A stretch of 64,000 nucleotides of DNA from Euphorbia lathyris (lineage: Eukaryota; Streptophyta; Magnoliopsida; Malpighiales; Euphorbiaceae), in NCBI RefSeq assembly GCF_963576675.1, contig NC_088918.1:67357001-67421000 (forward strand), given 5' to 3'. The position numbers and the translations under genes are program-made. Shown here one piece after another: positions 35,660-48,105 of the stretch (positions within the stretch are counted from its first letter, which is position 1; each line of letters opens with the position of its first letter). The notes under the pieces were generated by a model. It did not search any database and was not told where the DNA came from. It worked only from the letters and a program-made list of their open reading frames with translations.

Positions 35660-36254
35660 GGAAAAATGTGAAAAAATAGCCATAACGTTTACAACTAGGA
35701 ATAATTTTACTCTTTAACGTCTAAAATTGTACAATTTCATAACGCTGACAGCTAAGAGCAATTTTACCCCTAACATTAGCAAGTTGGGTCGATTTCAGAT
35801 ATTATTAGAAAATATAGATATTTTATTTCATATTCTACACCAATTGCACATACTAGTAGTTCTAAAAAAGAGATTTCATATTTTTTTGTGATTTAATAAT
35901 AAAATTGAAAATTGATATTTATAAATTCGACGAAATAGTTGAATTTTTTTTGCCAACTCGTACAAAAGACAATATATTTTTTTCTTAAAAAAAATTCACG
36001 TCTAATTATATGTTTGTGATCTATTACTAACGATGATAAAATGGTAAAATGGTGCACATGTGAAATATAGATGACAATATCCATGACCAATAAGACAATT
36101 TAATAAATTATTTCTCAAATTGACCCAATTTGTCAATGTTAGGGATAAAATTATTTTTGGCTGCCAACATTAGGGGTATAATTGCACCATTATAGACGTT
36201 AATGGTAAATTGCTCATAACTATAAATGTTAGGGGTATTTTTGCACCTTATCAT
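35660..36254. mobile_element. Nested TIR element with 9-bp target duplication
   Basis: Flanked by ATTATAAAA at 35651-35659 and 36255-36263. The ends are imperfect long inverted repeats: left has CCATAACGTTTACAACTAGG, GCTAAGAGCAATTTTACCCC, AACATTAGCAAGTTGGGTCG; right has the mirrored ACCCAATTTGTCAATGTTAG, TGCCAACATTAGGGGTATAA and ATGTTAGGGGTATTTTTGC. Long TIRs plus a 9-bp duplication fit Mutator-like elements. The terminal bases themselves are poorly matched, so the exact ends are approximate. Confidence 0.65.
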
Positions 36255-36444
36255 ATTATAAAATAAAAAATGTGTTACACAGATTAATAAAAATAATATG
36301 TATAAAAAATAAAATTTTTATTGAACGCAATAAAACTTTGTTCTTCCGGTAATTATGTTGTAAAAATATAAATAATGTTAAAAAATAAACATATTTTGTG
36401 GAAATAAGAAGGATAATTTTGTCAATAACAAATAACTACAAACA

Positions 36445-36518
36445 ACTCAGTGCTGCAGGGGTGCCAACCTAGTTGGGATTCTCTGTCCTGTTACCTCCAC
36501 ACCTAGTTCTAATAAAAA
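36445..36518. mobile_element. 74-bp retroposed fragment with 14-bp target duplication
   Basis: AATAACTACAAACA occurs at 36431-36444 and again at 36519-36532. Between them lie GGGGTGCCAACCTAGTTGGG and a tail ending TAATAAAAA. The head phrase resembles plant tRNA-derived or RTE-type retroposons, 5' truncated. The related element at 20538-21065 has an uninterrupted empty site here. Confidence 0.6.
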
Positions 36519-36924
36519 AATAACTACAAACATCTGTTTATGAAAAGCTCCAAATATGAGCTTTTCGTGAAACGCTCCAAAACGTTGTAGTTTCCAGAGA
36601 AAATGCTAAACGATGCGGTTATATAAACCTAACCAAACGCTATATTTCCTACGATGTGGAGTGAAACGCTAAACGCTCATCCGAAAAGCTGAAACAAACA
36701 CCCTCCAAGTAGATATTGTCTATTTTTTTTATCTAAATTTAACACTTTAGATCTTACGATTTTAAAACGTGTCTACTTATATTATAAATCCATCTTGTTA
36801 ATAAGCATCACTCACTCCCTCTATGTTTCTAATGTGACAGTGCGTTCATTCTCGTCCTTTACCGTTATCTATTAAAGTCGCTCATTGCTCAGACTTTTTA
36901 TCCCAACATTATCTATTTCTTACT

Positions 36925-38460
36925 AGTGAAAGATAATATCATTAGCTTATGGTCTAAGAGAAAGATGCAAAGAAAAATAGGGTTTGCTTCTATAAGATGG
37001 ACATTACCAAGACATATGATTGGAGGAAATGAGAATTCATGGAACAAATGATGAGTAAATTGGGTTTTTTTTTTTATAGATGGACTCAGTTGGTTATGCA
37101 GTGTGTCACTAGAGCACAATCTCACATTATTAGCAGTGGGCATATTATCAGGCTGATTCTCTCTTAGAGGAGACTCTGTCAAGGCGATTCGATCTCACCA
37201 TACTTTTTCTTGATATGTGCTGAAAGCCTCTCTATCACTCTTTTTAAGCTTGAAAGCAGAGGTGATATCCATGGTTATCGTATTGCCAGGTCAGCACCAA
37301 CTATTTCCCACCTCTTAAATGACAACTACATGTTCTTTAGAGCAACAAATAGAGAAAGTGAAGTTATAAAAAATTGCCTCCAACGACACTCTATAGTATC
37401 TGGCCAACAAATCAACTTCAGCAAATCCAATATATCGTTCAGCAAGAACTGCTCTCTGGATCTCTGTAATGAACTAAGCAACTTCTTGAATGTCCCTAGG
37501 AATCAGGTGATTGACAAATATCTGGGACATCCTTCCATCATAAGTGGAAGCAAGGTCCAAGTGTTCCAATATCTTGAGAGGAGGATGAAATCGAAGCTCA
37601 ATGGATGGAAAGCCAAATCTTTATTGAAAGTAGGAAAAATGAAGTTTTAATTAAGTATGTTCTCCAATTGATTCCTTCATATGCATTGAGTTTGTTCTTA
37701 ATCCCAAATTTGCTTTGTGATGAACTTGAAAGGCTAATGAATTCATTTTGATGGGGCTCTAGCAGTGAGAACTGGAAGGGGATCATGTGGAAGTTTTGGG
37801 ATAGGCCGTGCTTACCAAAAACCTAGGGAGACATGAGGTTCAGGAAATTAAGAAAGTTTAATCTGGCTCTTTTAGCAAAGTAGGGCTGGCGCCTCCTATA
37901 AAATCCTACTTTTCTGGTGGCTCAGGTCTACAAAGCAGGTATTATCTGAACTTTAATTTTCTAGATTCTGAGATTAAACATAACCCTAGTTTTTGTGGAG
38001 AAGCATTATGGTCAGGGGATGGATGCTTGGCTGGCTCTCTATAAACATCTATAAGGACCCTTAACTTCCAGATAGATTAAATCCTTGAATTGAAAGTATA
38101 CCGCAGAGTGATGTCTCGTATACTGGAACTGGTTGAAACGAGAGGTTGTTGTCTTCTGTGTTTTGTGCTAGAGATGAATTGATTTTGCAAATCCTTATTA
38201 CCCATCGAGCAGTGAGAGATGGATGCTATTGGGCGTTTGACAAGAAGAGCATGGTATCTGTCAAGATATGTTACGTTACATCCATGGAAAACCTGGGTTC
38301 AAACAATCCAACTATTGATCATAAAGCTTGGAAGGGTATGTGGAATCTCTCTATTCCGCCTAAAGTAAAGAACTTCCTCTGGCGGACTCTTACAATTTTT
38401 TTTACCAATGCGAATGACACTTATAAATCGTCATGTTCAGATCTGCTCAGTCTGTGTTGA
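36925..38460 (+). pseudogene. LINE (L1-type) reverse transcriptase to zf-RVT fossil
   Basis: With frameshifts and stops, the translation runs through RT and past it: MDITKTYDW, MEQMMSKLGF, LCQGDSISPYFFLICAESLS (degenerate RQGDPLSPYLF), YMFFRATNRESE (degenerate from FADD), GQQINFSKSNISFSKN, YLGHPSIISGSK, MKSKLNGWKAKSLLKVGK, and finally WNLSIPPKVKNFLWRTLT, the conserved zf-RVT entry of plant LINEs. The catalytic aspartates are lost. The 5' portion and a poly(A) tail were not found. The best preserved frames are 37210-37650 and 38146-38460. Confidence 0.85.
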
Positions 38461-39498
38461 AACCCAATTTCGATGAAGTTTTGATTATGAAAAGAATTAA
38501 AATTAAGGAATTATATCTCTCAAGTAATGAAATTTTAGAATTAATATATGTCTTTATGTACTAACAATTTTGTTTAAAGATTAAAATTTTACAAGGCATA
38601 TTAAGGTTACTTCCAAGCAAAATGGCCCTTGGCGAATAAAAAAGCCCCAGTCAAAAGCAGTCCAAGTCCGGAACCAGAAAGCCCAACTCGAAATCAAAAG
38701 AAGACAAGTATATCAATTCTAACCGAACATCTCTATTTTACTGTTTTGAGTGAAAAAAACGAAAACAACTTACTAACATGCAATCTCTGTTATAAATAAG
38801 AGTATATATGTAATATAGTAAAAATATATAAAATATCAAAGATTCATACAATTTTTTTTTAAGTAATCTCTACGAAAATTTATGTTTGAACTAGGATGGA
38901 ACTCAGTGGAGCAAAATAGTATCCCAACATCATTTTCATTTCGAAATTTTAAACAAAATGTCTCTCCTTTCCATCAAGATGAGTGATTATTTCAGAATTT
39001 TTTCAATTTTATCGTTTGAATCCCAGCAGGGTGCGGAGAATTTCTACCCATCACCATTCCTAGCGATGTGAAATCAAATATTTTCAAAAGAAAAACTTTT
39101 TGACTTGAAAAACATGAAAAATGACAAGAAAAAACTATTCAACATCAAAATAGTAAAAAGATAAAGGAAGAAAATATCCTAGTTCGTATGGTGTGAGTCA
39201 ATTACCATTTTATTTATTCTTATTATTTAAAGTAAAAAAAACTTTTATATGGAATTTGCTAATAACAGCAAACGAAAAAATAAAATATAATAAAAACTTT
39301 GCCAATAAAATATTAAATATTTCTTTGTTTGCATTATCGTCCCCACCGTCAGTTTTTTTTTAAACAACTTCCCCACCGTCAGTTAAAAAACAAACAATGA
39401 ACACGGAATCCCATATTACAAAACCCTAAAACAATTATTTATATATATATATATTTTTTGAAATTAAAACAATTATTTATATGATTAAAAAAAAACAA

Positions 39499-39539
<41 letters not shown>

Positions 39540-39800
39540 AAATAGATAAATAGATATTCCTAATTTCACCCTATTATTTAATTTGTCATATATAGATTAA
39601 TAGTTAAAAATTATAGATAAATCATATTTATTTATTTTATCATATAATGAAAAATTAAATATAGAATGAAATTCTATAAAAAAATTTATAGTATATCCGA
39701 TTTTTGGGTTTCGAGACTCGTCAGAGCCTTTAAGGTGGATCATCTTCCAATTAAAACTTTATGCGTACGTTAAGATTCGAACTCGAAATCTAAGCCCATT
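38461..39800. other. AT-rich intergenic spacer with AT microsatellite
   Basis: No gene. An (AT)n microsatellite lies at about 39504-39532, preceded by two further ATTTATATATATA tracts after 39425 that make the stretch slippage-prone. CCCCACCGTCAGTTT is repeated at about 39340-39385. Confidence 0.5.
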
Positions 39801-39807
39801 TGAATTA

Positions 39808-39985
39808 CCTGCTGTTTGCTGTTAGAAAAAACTGTTTTTCTGAAAAGCTGAGATTCTTTGCTTTTATAAAAATCTACTTTTCAAGTATAAAAAACAAAGA
39901 TAAGGTTCCTAACCAATCTAAAACTCTCATTTTTTTTGAGTGAAAAGGCAAATAGGAAGTGAAAAGTAGGTAAACAAACATCCCT
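39808..39985. repeat. MITE-like insert, 'tgtttggtt' family
   Basis: TACCTGCTGTTTGCTGTTAG at the left is mirrored by AAGTGAAAAGTAGGTAAACA at the right, with CTGAAAAGCTGAGATTC in the interior. It corresponds to the inserts at 5398 and 34745. Confidence 0.5.
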
Positions 39986-41510
39986 TTAAGCTACTTGAAA
40001 CTCTTAACGACTCAAACCAACTCTAAATTATTTTGTTTACTATTTAAATTTTCACATACTATTTAAAAATTTAAGTTGCAAAATATATATTGGTGATAAT
40101 AAATTCCTGAAAAAACTAGTATTTGAATATAATAACATCCATGATAAATTATCCAATTACTAGGCTAATCAGATCTGGAAATTACTAATTAAGTGACTTG
40201 AAGCCTTCAACTACCTAAGCCATCTTAATTGATATAAAATACATAACTTAGAACTTATCTTATGATTATTAATTTAAATCAATTTATTTTTAGGATGGGA
40301 TAATTAAATTATGTATTTTTTGAAAGTATATATTATTATAAGTCAGGATTAATTCCAAATAAAAATCTTTCGTGGTTACATTGATTTACAGATGATTTTT
40401 TTGTTGACAAAATGAGGATTGTGTTTGTTGAAATTTACAAATCGAAAACTTTTGAGTTGATATTATCAAATTTGGCCACTAATGACCTTAAAATGAAAAA
40501 TTTCAAGAATTTAATTATATTTTAAGGAAATTTATTTTTAATTTTCTAGTTTTGAGGTCATTTAAATGTTGTTTGGTGATGAGAGAGGTGGATTCAAATT
40601 TATACAAATACTAAATATTAGAGTTGACGAGACACGGACATGCCTATCTGATTGACAATTAACATTTAGAGAGAAAAAACTCTAAAAAATCATGATTGTA
40701 AAAATAAAAAATGTTGTTCCAGAGTAAACATGATACTAAACAACTTTAATTCTTGAAAATTTATATTTTGAGACCGTTAACAGTCAAATTTAACAATATT
40801 AATTTAAAAGTCTTCGGTTTGCAGCTCTCGTATTGACAACAAAGAAACTACTCTCTCCGTTCCACAATACATGTTTTTTTAAATAATTTTTTTTGTTTTA
40901 TAATAAATGTCATTTTGATTCAATCTATGCACATTAATTGATTTTTATCAAATACATTTAAATTGTCTTTTTACTTTAGAAATAGATAAAAAAACAATTA
41001 ATGGATGCAATTAATACAAGAGTAACAAAGTCTTTTAGTGAAAATTAATTGATTTTCTTAATTCTTCTATCTTAACCTTAAAAGACATATATCGTAGAAC
41101 AGAAAGAGTACAGTCTTTCATCGGTATTTCGAGATTTTTTCTGAAACCACACAATAAGTTATTTCATTAAATTTTTCAAATAATTTTTTTTTTGTGAAAA
41201 AGTAAATCCATTAAAGATACTGTAATTTTTATGGTAGTCAAAAGTAGATATTCCCCTAGCTATAAAAGAATAATAATATTTTTTTTATTATTTCCTAAAA
41301 ATGTCTAACAACCACTCTTTTATCTTTTATATTTTTAAGAAATATATAATACTCACAAATTAAAAATCTACAAAATTCAAAATTCCAAGTAATAGAAATC
41401 CTAAAAAAAAAAAAAAGTAAATAAATAACTATATGTTATAAGAAAATGACACTGTTAAACAAAAAGAATTATATGTTATTATTATATTATTAATTTTTGA
41501 GAAAGAAAAA
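39986..41510. other. Intergenic spacer upstream of CTP synthase
   Basis: About 40440-40810 is an eroded copy of Mutator-like MITE family B (TTGGCCACTAATGACC, GAGAAAAAACTCTAAAAAAT, TTTTGAGACCGTTAACAGTC). Near 40850-41110 the mirrored phrases CTCTCCGTTCCACAATACATG and CATATATCGTAGAACAGAAAGAG suggest a decayed Stowaway/Tourist-like MITE. No gene. Confidence 0.45.
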
Positions 41511-42262
41511 AAGAGAGGAAAAAACCCCATAAATATAAACACAGAGAAGAAGGTATTCTCAAACCCGCCGCCCTCCCACCCTGAAACAAAAAGAGATGAG
41601 TGTGCATTGAAATTCAAGCCATTTACTCTCTTTTTGTGATTCTTGAGTTAAAAGATTTGATCTCTGTTTGTAATTTTGTTTTATTGGATTCATCATTCGG
41701 TATCTCATTTTGATTCTGAACAAAGAAATCTTTGTTTTCTCATTCTAGACTAAGACTGATCAAAACAAAGATAAATAAAAATGGATATTGCCTTTCTCTG
41801 TATCTCTATCTCTGTCTAGTTCTCTTTTTTCCCCTGAAAAGAAGAGTTTCTTCTGTTTATACACACAGAGATTGTTTCTTTTTCTCAAAAACAAAGCAGA
41901 GAGGGGGGAGAAAGTGAGGCCGGGCTTCGAGAACACCGTCATTGATAACAAGGTGATTTTTCTCATTATTCACACCGCTTTTGGTATCAATTTTATCTAT
42001 AATATCTATGTTTTTCTTTCAACTCTATCCACTTTCTTTTGATTGACCTCTCCTTGTTTTATTCTTTGGTTTTATCAGAAACTAAGTTGCTCTTTCTCAC
42101 TTTCTCACTTTATAATCATATCCATATCTCTACTGCTTAATGGCCACATTTTGTGTGTTTCTTTGTTAATTGATACTACCCCTGTTGTTCTCATTTCATG
42201 TATTTGTTAATAACATTAGCAGAAATAAACACAGGGAGAGAAAGAAGAAGAGGAGAAGAAAA
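41511..42262 (+). promoter_or_regulatory. Promoter and 5' leader region of CTP synthase
   Basis: A TATA-like ATAAATATAAAC at about 41530-41541 is followed by a CT-rich stretch. A probable leader exon ends near 41952 with ATAACAAG|GTGATT, and an acceptor ACATTAGCAG at about 42221 leads to the purine-rich segment before the ATG at 42263, suggesting a roughly 270-base intron in the 5' UTR. This is inferred from splice consensus only. Confidence 0.4.
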
Positions 42263-45200
42263 ATGAAGTATGTTTTGGTCACTGGTGGTGTTGTTAGTGG
42301 ACTTGGCAAAGGTGTAACTGCAAGTAGTATTGGTGTTCTTCTTAAAGCTTGTGGTCTCCGTGTTACTTCTATTAAGATTGGTATGCTTCTCATTATATGA
42401 TTTTTAAGTATGCAATATGTCAATATTTGAAGGGATAAGGTCCAAATTCCCCTCTATCCTGTTTACCCCTAATTTACAAAATGGTCAAAATTTACCCCTT
42501 AATGTTTCCAATCAAGATCAAACCTTCCAAATATCAGCTATGTAGTGTGCCACATAGAAGTTAATCACGAAATAACTTTCAAAGTGGTTAAAATGGTTAC
42601 TACATTTACAAACAAGCTACCAAAATGCACTAAGATGTGGCAGTCACCCTTAAATAACTCTCCAAGTGTTTCGATAAAATTTATCATTTTGTATGTTAGG
42701 GGTAAATCTGCAAATTTGGACCTTATCCTTTATCTGAGGAGATTGGCTACATTTATTAGTCCAAGTTGATCATACACAATCCTTTCTTGGTTGTTTTATG
42801 AGCTTCAATTTGTAAATGTGCCTAGCCAATTTTGTTTTATTTGTTGTTGCTGAAAAGCCATTGTTTTTCTTTAATTATGTTTCGACTTTGTTGTTGCATA
42901 TTTACAGACCCTTATTTAAACACTGATGCCGGGACCATGTCTCCTTTCGAGCATGGGGAGGTGTTTGTTTTAGATGATGGTGGAGAGGTAAATACTTATC
43001 AATGAGCTATATTTTCATATTAGATTTATAATTGATGTGAGGATTATTATAATGGTAATCTCTATCCGTTTCGGTCCTTCAAAAGGTGGATTTGGATCTT
43101 GGCAACTATGAGCGGTTTCTAGACTTAAAGCTAACCCGTGACAACAATATTACAACTGGAAAAATATATCAGGTAGTTTGGTATCTTCCCTGTTTCAAGG
43201 CAATCTGTGAACTAGACATTCTCAAAATTTTACTTTCTCTAATATCTTGCTGCATCTGATTATTTACTTGAATATTACCAGTTTGTGCTTGACAAGGAGA
43301 GAAGAGGAGATTATCTTGGAAAGACCGTGCAGGTCTGTTTTCTTTTCAACATTTTGCTGTTTTTATTCTGTGCTTGCCATGAGATATCATGAATAAAGCT
43401 CACAGTTTTACCTTGTGTTACCGTAGGTAGTTCCACACATTACTGATGCCATCCAAGAATGGATAGAGCGTGTAGCAATTATACCAGTGGACGGAAAAGA
43501 AGGTCCAGCTGATGTTTGTGTAATTGAATTAGGAGGAACTATAGGTACTTCACTGCCTTTAATGTGATTTTCGACAAGGCATCTTCCGTTGGCTTAAACT
43601 TGACCTCATATGGTGCAGGGGATATTGAATCAATGCCTTTTATTGAAGCACTTGGACAGTTTTCGTACCGTGTAGGTAAGCTGATGTTTTCTGGACTTAT
43701 ATTCAACCGCTTGATTTAGATTTTTTTTAATGTTTTCTCTTTCCACTATAACACTCATTATTTGCTGTTTGTTTTCAGGAACTGGCAATTTCTGCTTGAT
43801 CCATGTCAGCCTTGTGCCTGTTATCAATGTGGTTGGTGAGCAGGTATGTTTATATAAGTTCATTCCATAATATGGCATTGCATGTGAAATTACGAGTTAT
43901 ATAGCATTTGTTGACTGATGCACTTAACAAGTGCGAATGCTTTGGATACAGAAAACAAAGCCAACCCAGCATAGTGTTCGAGGGTTAAGAGGACTTGGTT
44001 TGACACCGGATATCTTAGCTTGTCGTAGTTCAAAGGTAGCACTTCATATTATATTTATGAAATGCGTGATCTTTGGCTCATGTCTTTACTTTGTCTTTAA
44101 TAGGAACTTGAGGAGAATGTCAAGTTGAAACTTGCCCAGTTTTGCCATGTGCCGGTATGAAGCCATGCTGTTCTTTTATTCGGTTTCTTTTTAACCTTAT
44201 TTTTTTTATTTTATTTAATTGAATTATAATTATCTACAGGCTGAGAACATTGTCACTCTATATGATGTTTCAAACATTTGGCATATTCCTTTGCTACTAA
44301 GAGTAAGCAGTTTTCACCTTAGAATATTAGATCACTTGTGTGTGTGGGTGTATTCTGATGTGCTGTTTAATAAACTCCTAATTGAATTAAATAAAGATAT
44401 GTACATATTTTTGACGTAAGTTTCTTTTTTTGTGGGGGTTTTTCTTTTTCTTCCTTCACCGTGATTAGAATCAGAAAGCACATGAATCAATCTTGAAGGC
44501 ACTGCATCTCCAAGGGTTTGGCTTCTGAAATTTCTCACTGTTTCCATATTAACATTTTGCTATTCATTTCTTGGATTTCCTGACAGTTCTTGTTAAGTAT
44601 TTTTGTTAACATTTCTTTAGTTTTCAGCATAGCTGGGGACCCAGAGCTGCATGAGTGGACTGCTAGAGCCAAAATCTGTGACATGCTTCATGATCCTGTT
44701 AGTACTAAACACCATTACTTGTGATTCAAGATATAAGTATTGTCTATGCTACATGGAAACCGAGACAGATACAGAAATTGAAACTGAAACTGAAATCGGG
44801 AAATGATATTTGTAACAAATATAGTACACTGGAACGCATAAACAACAAAATATATGGATATATCTATAAAAATTTAAAATTAATGTATTTTTATTTTTCT
44901 TATATATACATTAAGAAGAAACACATACAAAACACATAATAGAGAGAAAAGAGTTTTTTTTTTTCCCATTTTGGAAGCTTGTAGAAGTTGATCTAGAAAA
45001 TATTTAGGATTTATTGAACATGCGATTGACATTGATCCACTTCTGAAATCACATTACATCCTAGAAAACGAGTTTCCAGATTCTAAAAAACAAGTTTCTA
45101 TATTTTCTTTAATTTGCTCAACTGTGTGCGCTAATGCAGGTAAGAATTGCCATGGTTGGAAAGTACACAGGACTTTCAGATTCCTACCTCTCTGTTTTGA

Positions 45201-48105
45201 AGGTAATACTTTTTAATTATTCCTCCATTTTTTTGTTAAATTATTTTACTTCATAGATTTTATGTTATTCACAATCTTATTTCCACCATTAGCAGTCAAA
45301 AATTGGATTACTACTGGCAACAGGGTTATTAGCTAAGGCTATTTTTTCTAATAAATTGTTTGCTAATGCGACATATAAGTTCAATTGATAGTTTTCTGTT
45401 CTTTATTCGGGATTGGTATTTGAGTGACAAAGCTGTTAGATGTGAGAAGCTGATACTTGGGAGTTTGTGCAGGCTCTTTTGCACGCTTCAGTTGCTTGCC
45501 GCCGGAAGCTTGTTGTAGAATGGGTTGCTGCAGGTGATCTAGAAGATGCTATTGCAGCAGAAGTCAGTACTGAATATCAATTTCGCTACATTATGCTGCG
45601 CTCTATTTTTCTTTAATGTATATCCTGAGCATGTGCACAGAAAGAAGGCAGCGTATTGGTGCTTTTATTATTTAGTTGTGTTGAATTTAATATTGATTAC
45701 TCTTACTCTATGCAGGCTCCTGATGTTTATAAAGCTGCATGGGATGTTTTGAAGGTGACATTCTAATGTTCAATTGTCACATTGATGTTTGGTTTTTGAG
45801 CATCTTGCAATTAAATTTTTCTTCTGAGTCCTAATCTTACGTTTTGCTACAGGGAGCTGATGGTGTTTTAGTTCCAGGAGGGTTTGGTGATAGAGGGGTG
45901 CAAGGGAAGATTCTTGCCGCAAAATATGCTCGGGAGAACAAAGTTCCATACTTCGGCATTTGTTTGGGGATGCAAATTGCTGTCGTAGAATTTGCCCGAT
46001 CTGTCCTCGGTTTGCATGATGCAAGCAGTACAGAATTTGATCCGGAAACCTCGAGTCCTTGTGTCATATTTATGCCCGAGGTATACTTATATAAAGCAGT
46101 CTTAATATTTCTTGTATGTTGCATCTGTCATATATAACTTTTTTCATTTAGCAGGGGTCAAAAACTCACATGGGAGGGACGATGCGCCTGGGATCAAGGC
46201 GGACTTATTTCAAGGTTCCTGATTGTAAATCAGCAAAATTGTAAGATTTATAACTGACTTTCATGTATCTCTCTTACTATTTACTATTTTCATTAGTCGA
46301 GCAATGTTTCTTTTGTCAGAATCCTCAAAGTATCTTTTAAATTTTTTTAGGTATGGCAATGTCAGCTTTGTTGATGAGAGACATCGGCATAGATATGAGG
46401 TAAACTTTGTCTGTTGGCTTAAGATACAAACTTCTGATTTTTCCTAAAAATACTGGGAATAAATTTGTACCGTAACATGTCTATTTGACAATGCATCTGC
46501 AGAAGATGATGATTGTAAGAAATACCATGTCCTACTTGTCACCTAATAACAGTAATTTGTGTTTTATAGGTCAATCCGGAAATGATATCGCAATTCGAAA
46601 GGAAGGGTCTATTGTTTGTTGGCAGAGATGAAACTGGTCAGCGCATGGAGGTAAGGTTATTTAGAGAAATTGGTTGCAGGATTCGGCTATCTACATTAAC
46701 TATATAAACAATTGGAAGAATAAATTGATGTTTTTTAAACATTTACAATTGGTTTTTCACTGGCATTTTGATTCTTTTGGTTGCAGATTATTGAATTGAA
46801 TGATCATCCATTCTTTGTTGGTGTTCAGTTCCATCCTGAATTTAAATCTAGGCCAGGGAAACCTTCTGCTCTGTTCTTAGGTATTGTTTCTCTATCCTAT
46901 GTTGTATTAAGATAATTTGTTTTTATTCAATAAACGATAATTCAATCAATCAAATTTGTTATATGAAGTTACGAATACAAATGTATTGAGTGGCATGCCT
47001 TGGTTTACAGAGTCCTCGTATTTTCAAGTCCGTGAATAAATCTGTTGACCAAAGCATCCTGAGGCTCCTAACACATTGAGCCCCTAATCTTTTATTTTTA
47101 TAAATTAAACCCTCAATCAATTTATAGGGCAACACTTTGAATCCTTAGAAAGTATAATTGAGCTCTTGATTGAAGGGCTCGATGTGTAGATGTATAAATC
47201 ATCGATTGCTCAATGTGTAGGTTTAGGGCTAAGCACGGATCATGGAGATTGTTTAACCGGACTAAATACCGGAATAAAAAGATCCAAATTGAATTGAACC
47301 CTTGAATTTTTCAATAGACCGAAACGAAGTGTACTGTTGACTTTTATTAGGTACAATTTTGGAGATTTTCCTTTATAGCTTATGGCTGAGCACAAATCTG
47401 TGAGATTTTTGAACTTCCCGAATAAGATCCAGTCCCAGAATTGAATGAAACCTTTGACTTGTTCTTTAGAACAGAATAAAATTGTACCGTCGGTTTTCAT
47501 TAGGTATACTTCTGGAGATCTTCAAATGATCATGAGCTCCAATGTGTAAAAATAGCAAAATTCATGGATCTCATAATAATTCAAGCCTAACCTAAATCAT
47601 TTGCTAAGCTTCTCTATGAAAGTGGTCAAGTTCAATCTGAGGGATCCGGAATCGAAGAACCTACTTTATTCAAATTAGTTACTTTCGAACTCTCCTTACT
47701 TGGATGTGATTATTAGAGTTGTCAATCAGTTGTTGTGTAAGTGTAATAATCTGTATTACGTGATATGTATATTCCACATTATTATATATGATACAAATGT
47801 AACAAAAATGATAATTGTGTCAAATAGGTCGTGTCAGACGGTTTGTCTCTGCAAATCGTGTTGTCATCTAAGAAATTGATAATAATTTGGTTTTTCATGT
47901 TATAGGACTTATAGCAGCAGCATGTGGACAATTGGAAGGTTTCTTGCAAAACAATTGCCATGCAAACAAGCCTTTATCAAATGGAATGAGCAATGGAAAA
48001 TCAACCGTTAAAAGCCACCAAAACGGAAACGGTGTCAAGTTTTCCAATGGTTCAGTAAACGGAGGAGTATATAGCAACGGGAACAGCAACGGCATGCATC
48101 ATTGA
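42263..48105 (+). CDS. CTP synthase (glutamine-hydrolysing)
   Basis: Converts UTP to CTP with ATP and glutamine, cytosolic by family. Twenty-one coding exons, all phases consistent, 606 residues, as expected for plant CTPS: 42263-42380, 42908-42987, 43086-43172, 43282-43332, 43427-43544, 43619-43675, 43779-43843, 43952-44035, 44104-44154, 44240-44302, 44469-44515, 44628-44697, 45140-45202, 45473-45562, 45716-45754, 45853-46080, 46155-46240, 46351-46399, 46570-46650, 46787-46880, 47906-48105. Synthetase domain: [18 protein letters not shown]-loop at 1-17 and ELGGTIGDIE around 146-155. Glutaminase (class I GATase) triad: Cys398 in FGICLGMQ, His525 and Glu527 in FHPE. The last 60 residues are Asn/Gly/Ser-rich and low complexity, the variable tail of plant isoforms. 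The start follows a purine-rich leader. Confidence 0.95.
42432..42730. repeat. MITE-like inverted repeat in CTP synthase intron 1
   Basis: GGGATAAGGTCCAAATT at 42432 is mirrored by AATTTGGACCTTATCC at 42713-42728. Both ends also carry TTACCCCTAA-type words just inside. No clear target duplication was seen. It makes up more than half of the intron. Confidence 0.6.
46881..47905. other. CTP synthase intron 20 (about 1 kb)
   Basis: The largest intron of the gene. It has a loosely repeated pair (GAATTGAACCCTTGAATTTT and GAATTGAATGAAACCTTTG; TACTGTTGACTTTTATTAGGT and TACCGTCGGTTTTCATTAGGT at 47250-47510), suggesting an old internal duplication of about 180 bases. No coding content. Confidence 0.45.

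Larger units (their letters stand above)
35452..36705. mobile_element. hAT-like MITE carrying two nested insertions
   Basis: Left end GGTCTGTTTGTTTCAGCTGT; right end CGAAAAGCTGAAACAAACACCC. Its parts match the element at 20538-21065 in reverse complement. Two pieces are extra: 35660-36254 (Mutator-like, 9-bp duplication) and 36445-36518 (retroposed fragment, 14-bp duplication). Removing them gives a length similar to the other copy. A run of GCTGTTAGCTGTTTGCAGTTGAGGTTAG words duplicates near 35490-35540. Confidence 0.65.

Noticed and set aside
45844..46137. Small stand-alone glutaminase-like gene
   Set aside because: It is exon 16 of CTP synthase read into its intron.
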